Assembly (NCBI GenBank): GCA_029067205.1
Contig: JAIEEY010000459.1
Location: 1 to 37,924 of the forward strand
Length of the DNA: 37,924 nucleotides
Reading direction: 5' to 3'
Origin: Lachnospiraceae bacterium
GTDB lineage: Bacteria > Bacillota > Clostridia > Lachnospirales > Lachnospiraceae
Below, piece after piece: positions 16,539 through 24,354 of this stretch (position 1 is the first letter of the stretch; each line of letters begins with the position of its first letter). The notes beneath the pieces were generated by a model. That model saw only the letters and a program-made list of their open reading frames with translations, made no database searches and was not told the DNA's origin. The translations under genes and the position numbers were made by a program.

Positions 16539-17444
16539 TTATACTTCCCTATCCATACTCTCCAAATCCTCGTCTTTTACAATAGCCGTACCAATACCAT
16601 TTCTTGTAAAAATTTCCAGCAGGAGACAGTGCGGAATCCGTCCGTCAAGGATATGCACACGATTTACGCCGTTCTCAATCGCACTGGTACAGTTGCCAAG
16701 TTTCGGAAGCATACCGCCGCCGATAAACCCGTCCTCGATCAGCTTCTCCGCCTGTGATGCCGAAATTCTCGAGATAAAAGAAGTCTTGTCATTAATATCT
16801 TTGTACAGACCTTCGATATCCGTCAAAAATGCAAGCTTCTCCGCACCCACTGCCTTTGCAATGGCACACGCCGCATCGTCCGCGTTGATATTGTAGGTCT
16901 GGAAATGGTCATCAAGACCAATCGGAGCGACAATCGGCAGAAAATCCTTTTCAATCAGGTCAAACAGCACTTTGGGATTGACTTCCCTGATATCCCCAAC
17001 AAAACCGATATCCTGTCCGTCTGCATATTTCTTGTCCACCTTCAGGAGACCGCCGTCCTTTCCGCTGACACCGACTGCCTTCACGCCGAGCTCCTGAACC
17101 ATCGTCACCAGGCTCTTATTCACCTTGTTCAGCACCATCTCCGCGATCTCCATGGTTGCCTCGTCCGTGACACGCAGACCGTTCACAAACTGTGACTCCA
17201 TTCCGATCTTGCCAACCCACTTGCTGATCTCCTTTCCGCCGCCGTGCACGATGATCGGCTTAAATCCTACCAGCTTTAGGAGCGTCACATCTTTTATGAC
17301 ATTCTTTTGCAGCTCCTCATTGCTCATGGCGCTTCCGCCATATTTTACAACAATGTACTTCCTGTTAAATTTCTGTATGTAGGGAAGCGCCTCAATCAGC
17401 ACCTCCGCCTTTGACAGAATTTTGTTCATATCCTGTTCCTTCAT
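16539..17444 (-). CDS. argB: Acetylglutamate kinase
   Basis: About 301 residues; phosphorylates N-acetylglutamate, the usual feedback-controlled step in organisms with ArgJ. Family motifs are VVKYGGSAM near the N-terminus, [14 protein letters not shown] (the glycine-rich loop), [12 protein letters not shown] and, late, [20 protein letters not shown]. An N-terminal helix precedes the first strand ([19 protein letters not shown]), as in hexameric arginine-inhibited enzymes, so inhibition by arginine is likely. I favour the ATG at 17444; an ATG at 17429 with AAGGA before it is an alternative. Codons upstream of 17444 look untranslated. Confidence 0.95.
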   Translation of the reverse strand: MKEQDMNKILSKAEVLIEALPYIQKFNRKYIVVKYGGSAMSNEELQKNVIKDVTLLKLVGFKPIIVHGGGKEISKWVGKIGMESQFVNGLRVTDEATMEIAEMVLNKVNKSLVTMVQELGVKAVGVSGKDGGLLKVDKKYADGQDIGFVGDIREVNPKVLFDLIEKDFLPIVAPIGLDDHFQTYNINADDAACAIAKAVGAEKLAFLTDIEGLYKDINDKTSFISRISASQAEKLIEDGFIGGGMLPKLGNCTSAIENGVNRVHILDGRIPHCLLLEIFTRNGIGTAIVKDEDLESMDREV

Positions 17445-17560
17445 TGTCCTATTCCCTTCTTTTTCCAATCCACGATTTTGCCTGCATTCACCCATAACAA
17501 TTGTGCTTTTATTCCTGACTTTTGATCCCCAAATCGGGATTTGTCATCATTTTAAAACAT

Positions 17561-18127
17561 TCAGTTGTCAAACAGTGAACCCGTACCGCTGTGTGTACTG
17601 CCGTCCGCTTCTGTATATGTATAGATCAAACGAGGTTCACGCTTTGTACAATCATAAAACCGCATCAATATACTCACGACATCTGCCTTTTTCTCTATTC
17701 CCAGACAATCCGCTAATTCCTGCTGCGCTTCGGGCAGATCAAACTCAATTTCCGCGTCATTTTCCACATGCTCCTCATAGACTTCCTCTGCAAACTCCTC
17801 AAGACTCTCCCTGTCCTCATATTCCTCTTCATATAGATAATCTTGCCAATAGGGGCAATTTACCATAAATTCTAAAAATTCTTTTAGGTTATCCGCAATT
17901 CTGCCGCATTTCCCTTCACTTCCCCAATAACCGACCGAACCATCTTCAAGCAAAATGTATTCACTCCCTGATTTCGCTTTGGCAAATGTTTTCCCAGAAA
18001 GATTGTAGGTCAAATGTCCATTTTCATCTTGGGGAGACCTTAATTCCGAAAGGATTTCCACATCACAAACATCATATAATAAGTCTGATAAGTCACTATC
18101 CTCACGAAGCATTTTAATAAAATCCAT
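17561..18127 (-). CDS. SUKH/SMI1-KNR4-like hypothetical protein within the arg genes
   Basis: A 188-residue, strongly acidic soluble protein. The segment SGSEYILLEDGSVGYWGSEG and then CGRIADNLKEFLEFMVNCPY resembles the G-x-E-Y-x-x-L-x-D-G-x-V-G-x-x-x-x-E...A-x-(N/S)-(L/F) core of SUKH superfamily proteins, which often serve as immunity proteins to secreted toxins. A highly acidic insert (EEEYEDRESLEEFAEEVYEE) and a helical C-terminus follow. The ATG has GGAGGG upstream. It lies 40 bases after argJ and 66 before argB, so it is likely co-transcribed with arginine genes. No toxin gene adjoins it. SUKH assignment is tentative. Confidence 0.8.
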   Translation of the reverse strand: MDFIKMLREDSDLSDLLYDVCDVEILSELRSPQDENGHLTYNLSGKTFAKAKSGSEYILLEDGSVGYWGSEGKCGRIADNLKEFLEFMVNCPYWQDYLYEEEYEDRESLEEFAEEVYEEHVENDAEIEFDLPEAQQELADCLGIEKKADVVSILMRFYDCTKREPRLIYTYTEADGSTHSGTGSLFDN

Positions 18128-18167
18128 TTCAGTGCACCCTCCGTTTCAAAACCAGTATAACAAATCA

Positions 18168-19391
18168 TTAGCTCCGGTAGTCCGCATTGATCTTCACATA
18201 ATCATAAGTCAGATCACAGCCCCACGCCGTCGCAGTCTCCATTCCCATCTTCATATCAACGAGCACTGTAACCTCCGGCTCCGACAATATTTTTGTCGCC
18301 TCCTCCTCGCTGTAGTCAGTCGCCACACCGTCTTTATAAATCAGCATTTTCCCCGCTTTGCTCTCAAAGAAAAGTTCCACCTTTTCCGGGTCAAACTTCA
18401 CACCAGAATAACCGAGTGCACACAAAAACCTGCCAAAATTCGCGTCGTGACCGTAGATTGCCGCCTTACACAGACTCGAACCGATCACCGACTTTGCCAG
18501 AATCCGCGCCTCCTGCTTTGTTGCTGCATTGACGACTGTCGTCTCAAACAGCGCCGTCGCGCCCTCGCCGTCCCCTGCCATCTTTCTTGCAAGATATGTG
18601 TTGACGAAGTTGAGTGCCTCACAAAATTGATCGTATGCCTCGCCCTTTTTTGTGATCTCAGCGTTTCCTGCCAGACCGTTTGCAAGCAGGAGACAAGTGT
18701 CGTTTGTAGACGTATCACCGTCAACTGATATCATATTGTAAGAATCAATGGTGCTATTGCTTAACGCCTCCTGCAAAAGTTCCTTGCTGATTGCCGCATC
18801 AGTCGTGATGTAAGCAAGCATCGTGCACATGTTCGGGTGAATCATTCCAGAGCCTTTGCACATGCCGCCAATCGTAACAGTCTTACCATCAAGTTCAATC
18901 GTAACTGCAATCTCCTTATTGACTGTATCGGTCGTCATGATTGCTTTGGAAGCCGTCGTCCCTGCCTCAATCGAACCATCCTTTGCTGCCACAAGCTTTC
19001 TAATTCCCTCGTTAATGCGGTCAATCGGAAGCTGCATGCCGATCACACCAGTCGAGCCTACCAACACAGAATTTTCAGGAATATTCAATAATCCTGACGC
19101 TGTCTGCGCCTCCTCACAGCAGTAAGCCATGCCCTGCTTTCCCGTACAGGCATTCGCAATCCCTGCATTCACGATAACCGCCTGCGCGTAAGGACTGTTG
19201 TCCACAACGTCTTTGTCCCACATGACAGGCGCTGCCTTTACAACATTCGTCGTAAACGTCCCTGCCACTTTGCACGGCGCACTGCTGTAGATCATCGCCA
19301 TGTCCATCCTGTCCTTGTATTTAATATTTGCTGCTGTGCCCGCCGCCTCAAAGCCCTTTGCCGCAGTCACACCGCCTAGTATCTGTTCCAT
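18168..19391 (-). CDS. argJ: ArgJ, glutamate N-acetyltransferase/ornithine acetyltransferase
   Basis: A 407-residue enzyme that moves the acetyl group from N-acetylornithine to glutamate, giving the cyclic arginine pathway. It is made as a precursor that cleaves itself before a catalytic threonine; this site is seen in KGSGMIHPNMCTMLAYITTD. Other family markers are the N-terminal VTAAKGFEAAGTAANIKY, TNVVKAAPV, VGSTGVIGMQLPI and a C-terminal GCDLTYDYVKINADYRS. Many homologues have NMATML; here Ala is Cys, next to the retained Thr. AGGAGG precedes the ATG. It heads the minus-strand arginine set. Whether it also uses acetyl-CoA cannot be told. Confidence 0.96.
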   Translation of the reverse strand: MEQILGGVTAAKGFEAAGTAANIKYKDRMDMAMIYSSAPCKVAGTFTTNVVKAAPVMWDKDVVDNSPYAQAVIVNAGIANACTGKQGMAYCCEEAQTASGLLNIPENSVLVGSTGVIGMQLPIDRINEGIRKLVAAKDGSIEAGTTASKAIMTTDTVNKEIAVTIELDGKTVTIGGMCKGSGMIHPNMCTMLAYITTDAAISKELLQEALSNSTIDSYNMISVDGDTSTNDTCLLLANGLAGNAEITKKGEAYDQFCEALNFVNTYLARKMAGDGEGATALFETTVVNAATKQEARILAKSVIGSSLCKAAIYGHDANFGRFLCALGYSGVKFDPEKVELFFESKAGKMLIYKDGVATDYSEEEATKILSEPEVTVLVDMKMGMETATAWGCDLTYDYVKINADYRS

Positions 19392-19485
19392 ATTATAATC
19401 CTCCTGATTTAAAATGTCTCTATTTTCACTTAAAAACTACTAAAAAATCCTATGCAGCTTGACTTATCTATTTCTGAATTGTTCA

Positions 19486-19938
19486 TTAAATTCGTGAATA
19501 AATTACTTTGACCTGCATACCCAGCAGCCGCTCTACCATATCCTTATGATGTTGTTCCAACTGATTCCTCGGATTTAACAAAACAAATTCAGTGCAGGCA
19601 AAACCACATGGGTAATTATACTTTAAGTCATTGAGTGATGCCCGTCTGCCACAACATGGTAACTGTTTTTCGTCAAGTTCGTCAAACAGCCCTGCCTCCC
19701 CTGCTGACTTATCCATCGCTTCTCCCCACCAGTCCCAAAGGTCGCTGCCGCAGAACGGACACGCAATCTCCTGAAGATAACCGCCACAATCAACAAAAGC
19801 AGGGGCTTCATGTATCTCAATCTCCACCGACATTGCCATCATGCACTCCTCCAGATAACTTTGAGCTTTTTGAACCGCCTGAATATCTACGCGGCAATAC
19901 AGATTATCTGGTATGATTATTACATAATAATCTGACAA
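19486..19938 (-). CDS. Zinc-ribbon hypothetical protein
   Basis: A soluble protein of about 150 residues. It has a CPFCGSDLWDWWGEAMD segment and later LPCCGRRASLNDL, a split four-cysteine zinc ribbon, then CGFACTEFVLLNPRNQL. I start it at the TTG at 19938, because AGGGAGG lies six bases upstream; the earlier GTG at 19956 would include this ribosome binding site in the coding region. It is followed by argJ (94 bases) and preceded by an Imm47-like gene. I do not recognise the family with confidence. Its neighbours suggest a member of the immunity-like array. Confidence 0.7.
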   Translation of the reverse strand: MSDYYVIIIPDNLYCRVDIQAVQKAQSYLEECMMAMSVEIEIHEAPAFVDCGGYLQEIACPFCGSDLWDWWGEAMDKSAGEAGLFDELDEKQLPCCGRRASLNDLKYNYPCGFACTEFVLLNPRNQLEQHHKDMVERLLGMQVKVIYSRI

Positions 19939-20043
19939 TTTTATCCTCCCTGTCACTATATCTGATATTGTCCACTATTGAAAAGTCAATCAATTTAATA
20001 ATTCATGCTGCCGCTCGCAATAGCATAACAGAGCGTATACTTC

Positions 20044-20829
20044 CTATTCAATCAAGTAACCATAAAAATATTTGCGATTTCTTTGATATTTTCCCTTCGA
20101 CAGCTGGTCAATATATTCCAAAATCGCACCGACTTTCTCCTCGTCAACAAATTCATCAGGCTTTATTGGACACTCAATCCCTGTACTGTTTGACAATATT
20201 GATGGGATCTCGGCACTATAGAACGCCTTGTTGTTCGCCTTACAGTAAAGTGCAATCCCCATCAGCCGCTTCGTAAAATCGCCGAGAAAAACTTCTTTCC
20301 CATCATAGTAATAGCTGTTCAGGTCATGATTCTCGCCAAATGCCAAAAATGCCTCTCCTATCTGCTCAGTCGTATATTCTCCATACTTCCCTTCATACAA
20401 TCCATCCGGCGGTGCAAAGTGCAGCATACCATTCAAGATAAATGCGATCTCCCCCGCAATAACTGTATCTGCCCAGAGATCATGCAGCGCCAAGAGATAA
20501 GGTATTGACTGATATGACATGGACTCCGTGACCGATACCAGAAAAGTTCTAAAATCATCATAGTCATCGGGATTTTCAAAGAAGTTCATCAGCAGCTCAA
20601 GATCATCATGATTGCAGACTGCCATAAAAATCCGCATTCCTACGCTGAGCACCTCTCTCTGCCTGGATCTTGTAAAAAGATTTACAAAATCACCTTTTCC
20701 GCTAAAATCGCCCTTTTGAAACGCAGTCAGGTACTCGATCAGCCAGTACGCATCGCTGTCATACTCCTCATCATTCTGCTGTACCTCCTTCAGCCAGAAG
20801 CTCTCATATAAATCATGCACGATCCCCAT
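20044..20829 (-). CDS. Imm47-like hypothetical protein
   Basis: About 261 residues, acidic, without signal peptide. It is mostly helical, with HDLYESFWLKEV at the N-terminus, YLTAFQKGDFSGKGDFVNLF, and a C-terminal half with DLNSYYYDGKEVFLGDFTKR. The pattern resembles my memory of the Imm47 family of polymorphic-toxin immunity proteins; this could not be checked here. The start at 20829 is chosen from GGGAGGA eight bases upstream. It is part of a run of small minus-strand genes between argJ and argG. No toxin gene is present. Confidence 0.7.
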   Translation of the reverse strand: MGIVHDLYESFWLKEVQQNDEEYDSDAYWLIEYLTAFQKGDFSGKGDFVNLFTRSRQREVLSVGMRIFMAVCNHDDLELLMNFFENPDDYDDFRTFLVSVTESMSYQSIPYLLALHDLWADTVIAGEIAFILNGMLHFAPPDGLYEGKYGEYTTEQIGEAFLAFGENHDLNSYYYDGKEVFLGDFTKRLMGIALYCKANNKAFYSAEIPSILSNSTGIECPIKPDEFVDEEKVGAILEYIDQLSKGKYQRNRKYFYGYLIE

Positions 20830-20865
20830 AAGCACATTCCTCCCATACAAACAGTCACACATTCA

Positions 20866-20931
20866 GGATCTGTCATGAAATAACCCTTCATTTTGACTTG
20901 TCTAAATTGAAATATATTTCATGACAGCTCC
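20866..20931. repeat. Short palindromic element with 17-bp inverted ends
   Basis: The left arm 20866-20882 (GGATCTGTCATGAAATA) pairs with 20915-20931 with one mismatch in 17. The middle contains TGACTTGTCTA, also found in the element at 1044-2797 (GACTTGTCTATTT), and the ends share the GGA-N-CTGT pattern. It exactly fills the gap between the GNAT stop codon and the next gene's upstream region. A MITE-like repeat or a bidirectional terminator are both possible. Confidence 0.6.
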
Positions 20932-21375
20932 TTACTTATTGAATGCCTCAATATTTTTGCTATTGAGCACAAAATCGTAATAGTTCAAGTCCTCGCGCTG
21001 TTTCCAGCCAACACTGTGCCAAAACGCATTTCCGATGTCATTTTTAGTAAAAGCAATCAGACTCACTTTATTGATCTTCTCCTTTTTCAGCGCGTCCATA
21101 CAGAATACAACCATCGACTTGCCAATACCGCGCCTGCGGTACTCCGGGTCCACGCACACATGATACAGACAGCCGCGTCTGCCGTCATGTCCGCAGAGAA
21201 TGGCGCCCACTACCTTCTCGTCCTCGACTGCCACCACGCTTGTCGTCGGATTCCGTCTCAGGAAGCGTTCCACGCCCTCTCTTGAGTCGTCAATACTTCT
21301 GATGGCAAATCCCTTGATCGTCATCCACAATGCCCGTACCTGATCATAGTCCTCAACTGTCATCAACCTTACCAT
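20932..21375 (-). CDS. GNAT-family N-acetyltransferase
   Basis: About 147 residues with the GNAT fold: N-terminal VRLMTVEDYDQVRALWM, central VVAVEDEKVVGAILCGHDG (strand 4), then the acetyl-CoA pyrophosphate loop DPEYRRRGIGKSMV (R-x-x-G-x-G) and C-terminal NDIGNAFWHSVGWKQRED. The acceptor is unknown. The start at 21375 gives a normal N-terminus; its ribosome binding site (GGGAGGA) is rather far upstream, so the start is uncertain. The in-frame extension upstream to 21468 includes TGAACAGTTCC read in reverse, matching the end of the inserted element, and is probably not coding. Confidence 0.88.
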   Translation of the reverse strand: MVRLMTVEDYDQVRALWMTIKGFAIRSIDDSREGVERFLRRNPTTSVVAVEDEKVVGAILCGHDGRRGCLYHVCVDPEYRRRGIGKSMVVFCMDALKKEKINKVSLIAFTKNDIGNAFWHSVGWKQREDLNYYDFVLNSKNIEAFNK

Positions 21376-21484
21376 ATTGAATCTGCCATCCTCCCTCAAA
21401 ACACTTTTTATGAACAGTTCCTTTCCATAATAGTTTATTGTAAAAGGAAATACAACCATTTTCGCCAAAATATTCTAAATTGGA

Positions 21485-21982
21485 TTATAAAAGAGTCGGA
21501 ACTCCCTCATAATGCAATTGGGGTAATTTGGCTGTCCTGTTGAAATAGAAATCAATCTGCTGATGATTTCCGCGAATCCCCGATTCTGGAAACCAGCTGC
21601 AGACAATAACTTCATAATTCCCATCCTCTATATCTACTTTTATTTCTGTCTCGTCCTCCGGCTCCCAGCTTAACAAAACATACAGATCCCTGAAATACAC
21701 AGTATGCTCTGTGACTTTCAGGCAGAGTTTCAGCGCATAATCTGGCTGCAGTGCATCAATATCTGGCTGGGTATTCTGATAAATATTCAAGTGGAATGTT
21801 CCCGGTGTCCCGGTAGCCACTCCGACAATCGAGCCCTCATAAACATGCCGGATCACATCTTGGGGATCCGAATAGTGTTCTCCAAGATAGTCGTCGCCTT
21901 CCTCAATATGCCTTACCGCATGCGGCGAATAAAAGATGATTCCCAAACCTGCTATATTCAGTTGAAATTGTTGTTTTTCCAT
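21485..21982 (-). CDS. Hypothetical protein
   Basis: A 165-residue acidic soluble protein. It starts MEKQQFQLNIAGLGIIFYSP, has DDYLGEHYSDPQDVIRHVYE, and ends with predicted beta strands (VDIEDGNYEVIVCSWFPESG). The ATG at 21982 follows AGGAGG by seven bases, and upstream in-frame codons look untranslated. No family recognised. Like its neighbours it is a single-domain protein in the minus-strand array, 31 bases after the DUF4304-like gene, so probably co-transcribed. Confidence 0.75.
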   Translation of the reverse strand: MEKQQFQLNIAGLGIIFYSPHAVRHIEEGDDYLGEHYSDPQDVIRHVYEGSIVGVATGTPGTFHLNIYQNTQPDIDALQPDYALKLCLKVTEHTVYFRDLYVLLSWEPEDETEIKVDIEDGNYEVIVCSWFPESGIRGNHQQIDFYFNRTAKLPQLHYEGVPTLL

Positions 21983-22013
21983 TGTTTTTCCTCCTAAATA
22001 CTTATTTAAAATA

Positions 22014-23054
22014 TTAAATATCGAGCACTCCCCAACGATACCCACTATGCAATTCCTGCTCTGCAAGATATTTGCAGGCAATCTCATACACCTGATCAAA
22101 TGACAATACCTGATTGGTCTGCAGTGTAATATTCCCATATCCGTAAAAAATCTTTTTTTCCTGCGTATCCCCACCTTTCGTCTCAGCCCGGTAATGTGTG
22201 TACTCTTGTCCATGATAAAGCCTGATTTCCAAAGTGTACTCCCCGGAGCCACCCGCGATCTGCAGATAATTTCCCCCTATAGAGTTCTCCAAGACCAAAT
22301 AATACAATCCCAAACCATCCAACTCCAGGATTGCTTTTTTCAACTCCTCTTCTCCGGGATTGATTATTACTTGTTCATCAATCAGCAGATAACGGGAACT
22401 GACCTGCTTTTTATCGGAACATAATACACCCAGCCGTTCTTTGATGACCTCCATCTCTATTTCTTGTTTTAATGGGAAGTACGTTGGAACATTTTCTAAA
22501 ACGATGAATGCTTCACGAATATGCCCTGTCAACACACAAAGAGATGCCCATCTTAAATATAAATTGATGTCAACCTTTCCTCCCGAAAAATAATCCCGAC
22601 GCCATTTTGTATCATTACATGCAAATTTATCAAGTATTTTCTTATCATCCTCATAATCACACATCAGCGGAAATACATTCTGAACCAAATATGCTCTCAT
22701 CATGGCGCCAACATATTCCATATTACTGCTGCTCGAAATATGAAACGCCGCATAGGACCGTTTCCCGCAAAACAACCCTATATCCTGTTCAAAGATATTA
22801 TCCCCTTTTTTGTACTGCTCGTCCCTTAATGCCGAAACCATTCTCTCAACTTCTGGATATTCAAGTGATGTAAAAACCCTGACTTCCCCCAGATTTCCAC
22901 TCTGCTTTACAGAGCTGAGAATCATTCTTAACTTCATGATCTTATCTGATACCGTCTTATAATATGTTCCCTTTTTTCTGCCTTTCTGGTAACCATCCTG
23001 TATCAATAACCGCTCCATGACCACCACAAGCTCGTCAAATTTTTTCTTAACCAT
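22014..23054 (-). CDS. Two-domain hypothetical protein, DUF4304-like N-terminus
   Basis: A 346-residue soluble protein. The N-terminal 120 residues (FDELVVVMERLLIQDGYQKG, then RKKGTYYKTV) look like DUF4304, a small domain often found among toxin-immunity and hypothetical proteins. The middle is helical, with LYLRWASLCVLTGHIREAFI resembling a TPR-like pair. The C-terminal 110 residues form a separate unit (YYLVLENSIGGNYLQIAGGS, YTLEIRLYHGQEYTHYRAET, ITLQTNQVLSFDQVYEIACK), a pattern seen in immunity-like proteins. AGGTGAGGG precedes the ATG. It is 25 bases after the anchored protein gene. Function unknown. Confidence 0.75.
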   Translation of the reverse strand: MVKKKFDELVVVMERLLIQDGYQKGRKKGTYYKTVSDKIMKLRMILSSVKQSGNLGEVRVFTSLEYPEVERMVSALRDEQYKKGDNIFEQDIGLFCGKRSYAAFHISSSSNMEYVGAMMRAYLVQNVFPLMCDYEDDKKILDKFACNDTKWRRDYFSGGKVDINLYLRWASLCVLTGHIREAFIVLENVPTYFPLKQEIEMEVIKERLGVLCSDKKQVSSRYLLIDEQVIINPGEEELKKAILELDGLGLYYLVLENSIGGNYLQIAGGSGEYTLEIRLYHGQEYTHYRAETKGGDTQEKKIFYGYGNITLQTNQVLSFDQVYEIACKYLAEQELHSGYRWGVLDI

Positions 23055-23079
23055 TTTCCCTCACCTTTATATCAATTAT

Positions 23080-23547
23080 CTAATCCCCAACCGCCTCTAC
23101 ATAGAGAATCGTTCCCGCCTCATTAATATGTACAGTCGTGTACAGTTTCTCTGTCATTATAATATCAGACTGAAACGCAAAATCCGCGTTCTCAACAGGT
23201 TTCCATTTCTGTCCTCTGACTTCATCGGGAGCATAGTACAATTCGATATCCTCGTACTCATTTTTCACTGTCATTTCCTGCAGTTCACCGCTGATATCAT
23301 GGTCATAAAAAGCAAAGATATGAAGCCTGACCATCGATGGTCCAATCCCTCCTGACGTTCTGCTGCACCACTGTATCTCTGATGCCTCTGGCAAATCCGG
23401 AAAATGATTGTAAATCGGATCAGTCTCTGTACTTGTCATAACAGACTCCTTCCCCTTGGCCCCCAGCGCCGCCAAAACCAGCAGCGCAAAACATATCCCT
23501 CCAGCTGCAGCCACCAATAATAGAGTACAAATCTTTTTCTTGCTCAT
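23080..23547 (-). CDS. Membrane-anchored hypothetical protein
   Basis: About 155 residues. The N-terminus MSKKKICTLLLVAAAGGICF, continuing ALLVLAALGA, is a basic stretch and one membrane helix, so the rest (from about residue 35) should lie outside the cell. That domain contains EIQWCSRTSGGIGPSMVRLH and a C-terminal TTVHINEAGTILYVEAVGD. AGGAGG stands six bases before the ATG at 23547. A small anchored outer domain fits a periplasm-side or wall-side immunity protein, but nothing in the sequence proves this. Family not recognised. Confidence 0.72.
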   Translation of the reverse strand: MSKKKICTLLLVAAAGGICFALLVLAALGAKGKESVMTSTETDPIYNHFPDLPEASEIQWCSRTSGGIGPSMVRLHIFAFYDHDISGELQEMTVKNEYEDIELYYAPDEVRGQKWKPVENADFAFQSDIIMTEKLYTTVHINEAGTILYVEAVGD

Positions 23548-23598
23548 TCCATGCCTCCTCAATCCGGAAACTTATCTGCTAATTCCGCGCCCAGATGT

Positions 23599-24036
23599 TC
23601 ACGCTGTCTCGTCATCTACAATCATGATAGACTGGGCGTTCACTGTGTCATAAACATAGATTTGGCACCAAGTAACCTCATTTTCATCAAACGCATCATC
23701 ATCCAATGCAAATTCATCGGAATATTCATAAATGACGGCAACATGAAATCGATCATTCTCTTGATTCGTTACCTTTTCAGGTGTCTCTTCCTTTCCAAGC
23801 GGAACTGCACAGGGATATTCCGTCAAATCATATATCGTTATCATCCTGCCGCATGCTGCGCAGACTGCAGTCACTTTCGGTTCTGAAGTTTTGTAAACAG
23901 TCAATTCTTTCCCGCCGCAACTGCAGTGAACCTCATAGGCAAACGTAAACGCGCTGCAAATACTATCCTCAAAATACTTATTTTTGCCGACAATCGGTGT
24001 CACATATTTTTTGATGTGATCTGGTGCACAAATCAT
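23599..24036 (-). CDS. Zinc-ribbon hypothetical protein, first gene of the array
   Basis: About 145 residues. It has a CxC-type zinc ribbon (HCSCGGKELTVYKT ... VCAACGRMITIYDL) followed by an acidic C-terminal domain with RFHVAVIYEYSDEFALDDDA and VTWCQIYVYDTVNAQ. The ATG at 24036 follows GAGGAGG by six bases. A near-consensus promoter lies about 100 bases upstream, so this is the first gene of the minus-strand array that runs towards argJ. No family recognised. Confidence 0.75.
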   Translation of the reverse strand: MICAPDHIKKYVTPIVGKNKYFEDSICSAFTFAYEVHCSCGGKELTVYKTSEPKVTAVCAACGRMITIYDLTEYPCAVPLGKEETPEKVTNQENDRFHVAVIYEYSDEFALDDDAFDENEVTWCQIYVYDTVNAQSIMIVDDETA

Positions 24037-24137
24037 TTTCGACCTCCTCAGCATTTGGCTCCGTAAAATACGGATCCTTCAAAACGATATGAATTTTTAT
24101 ACATTTATTTTTGTATATTATACATACTTTTTTCTAT

Positions 24138-24165
24138 ATTTTACACTATTATTCATTTTTGTCAA
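24138..24165 (-). promoter_or_regulatory. Promoter of the minus-strand array
   Basis: Read on the minus strand: TTGACA (24165-24160), 16 bases, TAAAAT (24143-24138). The spacer holds ATGAATAAT, an ARG-box-like half-site, which would place an ArgR dimer between the -35 and -10 boxes. Confidence 0.6.
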
Positions 24166-24188
24166 CCTTAAACTGTATAAATTTGCAC

Positions 24189-24217
24189 TTGATTTATACA
24201 TTCTGATGATGTATAGT
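24189..24217 (+). promoter_or_regulatory. Promoter of argG with overlapping inverted repeat
   Basis: TTGATT (24189-24194), 17 bases, TATAGT (24212-24217). A perfect inverted repeat, TATACAT (24195-24201) and ATGTATA (24209-24215), occupies the spacer and the -10 box, a classic position for a repressor such as ArgR. The leader to the argG start is about 130 bases. Confidence 0.65.
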
Positions 24218-24354
24218 AGCATATAGAGGTTATTGTTCAGATACCCACATAAGTCAGAGTGTTTGAAATGGTTCTATCCATACTGCAATAGTATGCATTT
24301 TAAAACCGTATCAATCTTTAAACAAATTTTATTACAAAAAGGAGAATCCATATT

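Larger units (their letters stand above)
24057..24354. promoter_or_regulatory. Divergent control region of the array and argG, with ARG-box-like sites
   Basis: This 300-base gene-free region is very AT-rich and holds repeated TATACAT/TGTATA motifs: 24098-24104, 24119-24125, 24195-24201 and, inverted, 24209-24215. AAAATGAATAAT (minus strand, about 24149-24159) resembles the ArgR/AhrC ARG box. Two opposite promoters lie within it (listed separately). A hairpin at 24057-24077 (GGCTCCGTA with TACGGATCC, one mismatch) sits in the leader of the minus-strand gene. ArgR control of argG is well established in bacteria; its action here on both sides is inferred. Confidence 0.55.

Noticed and set aside
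21376..21468. N-terminal extension of the GNAT protein
   Set aside because: The extension is unlike the family and includes sequence matching the inserted element's end; 21375 gives a normal N-terminus.
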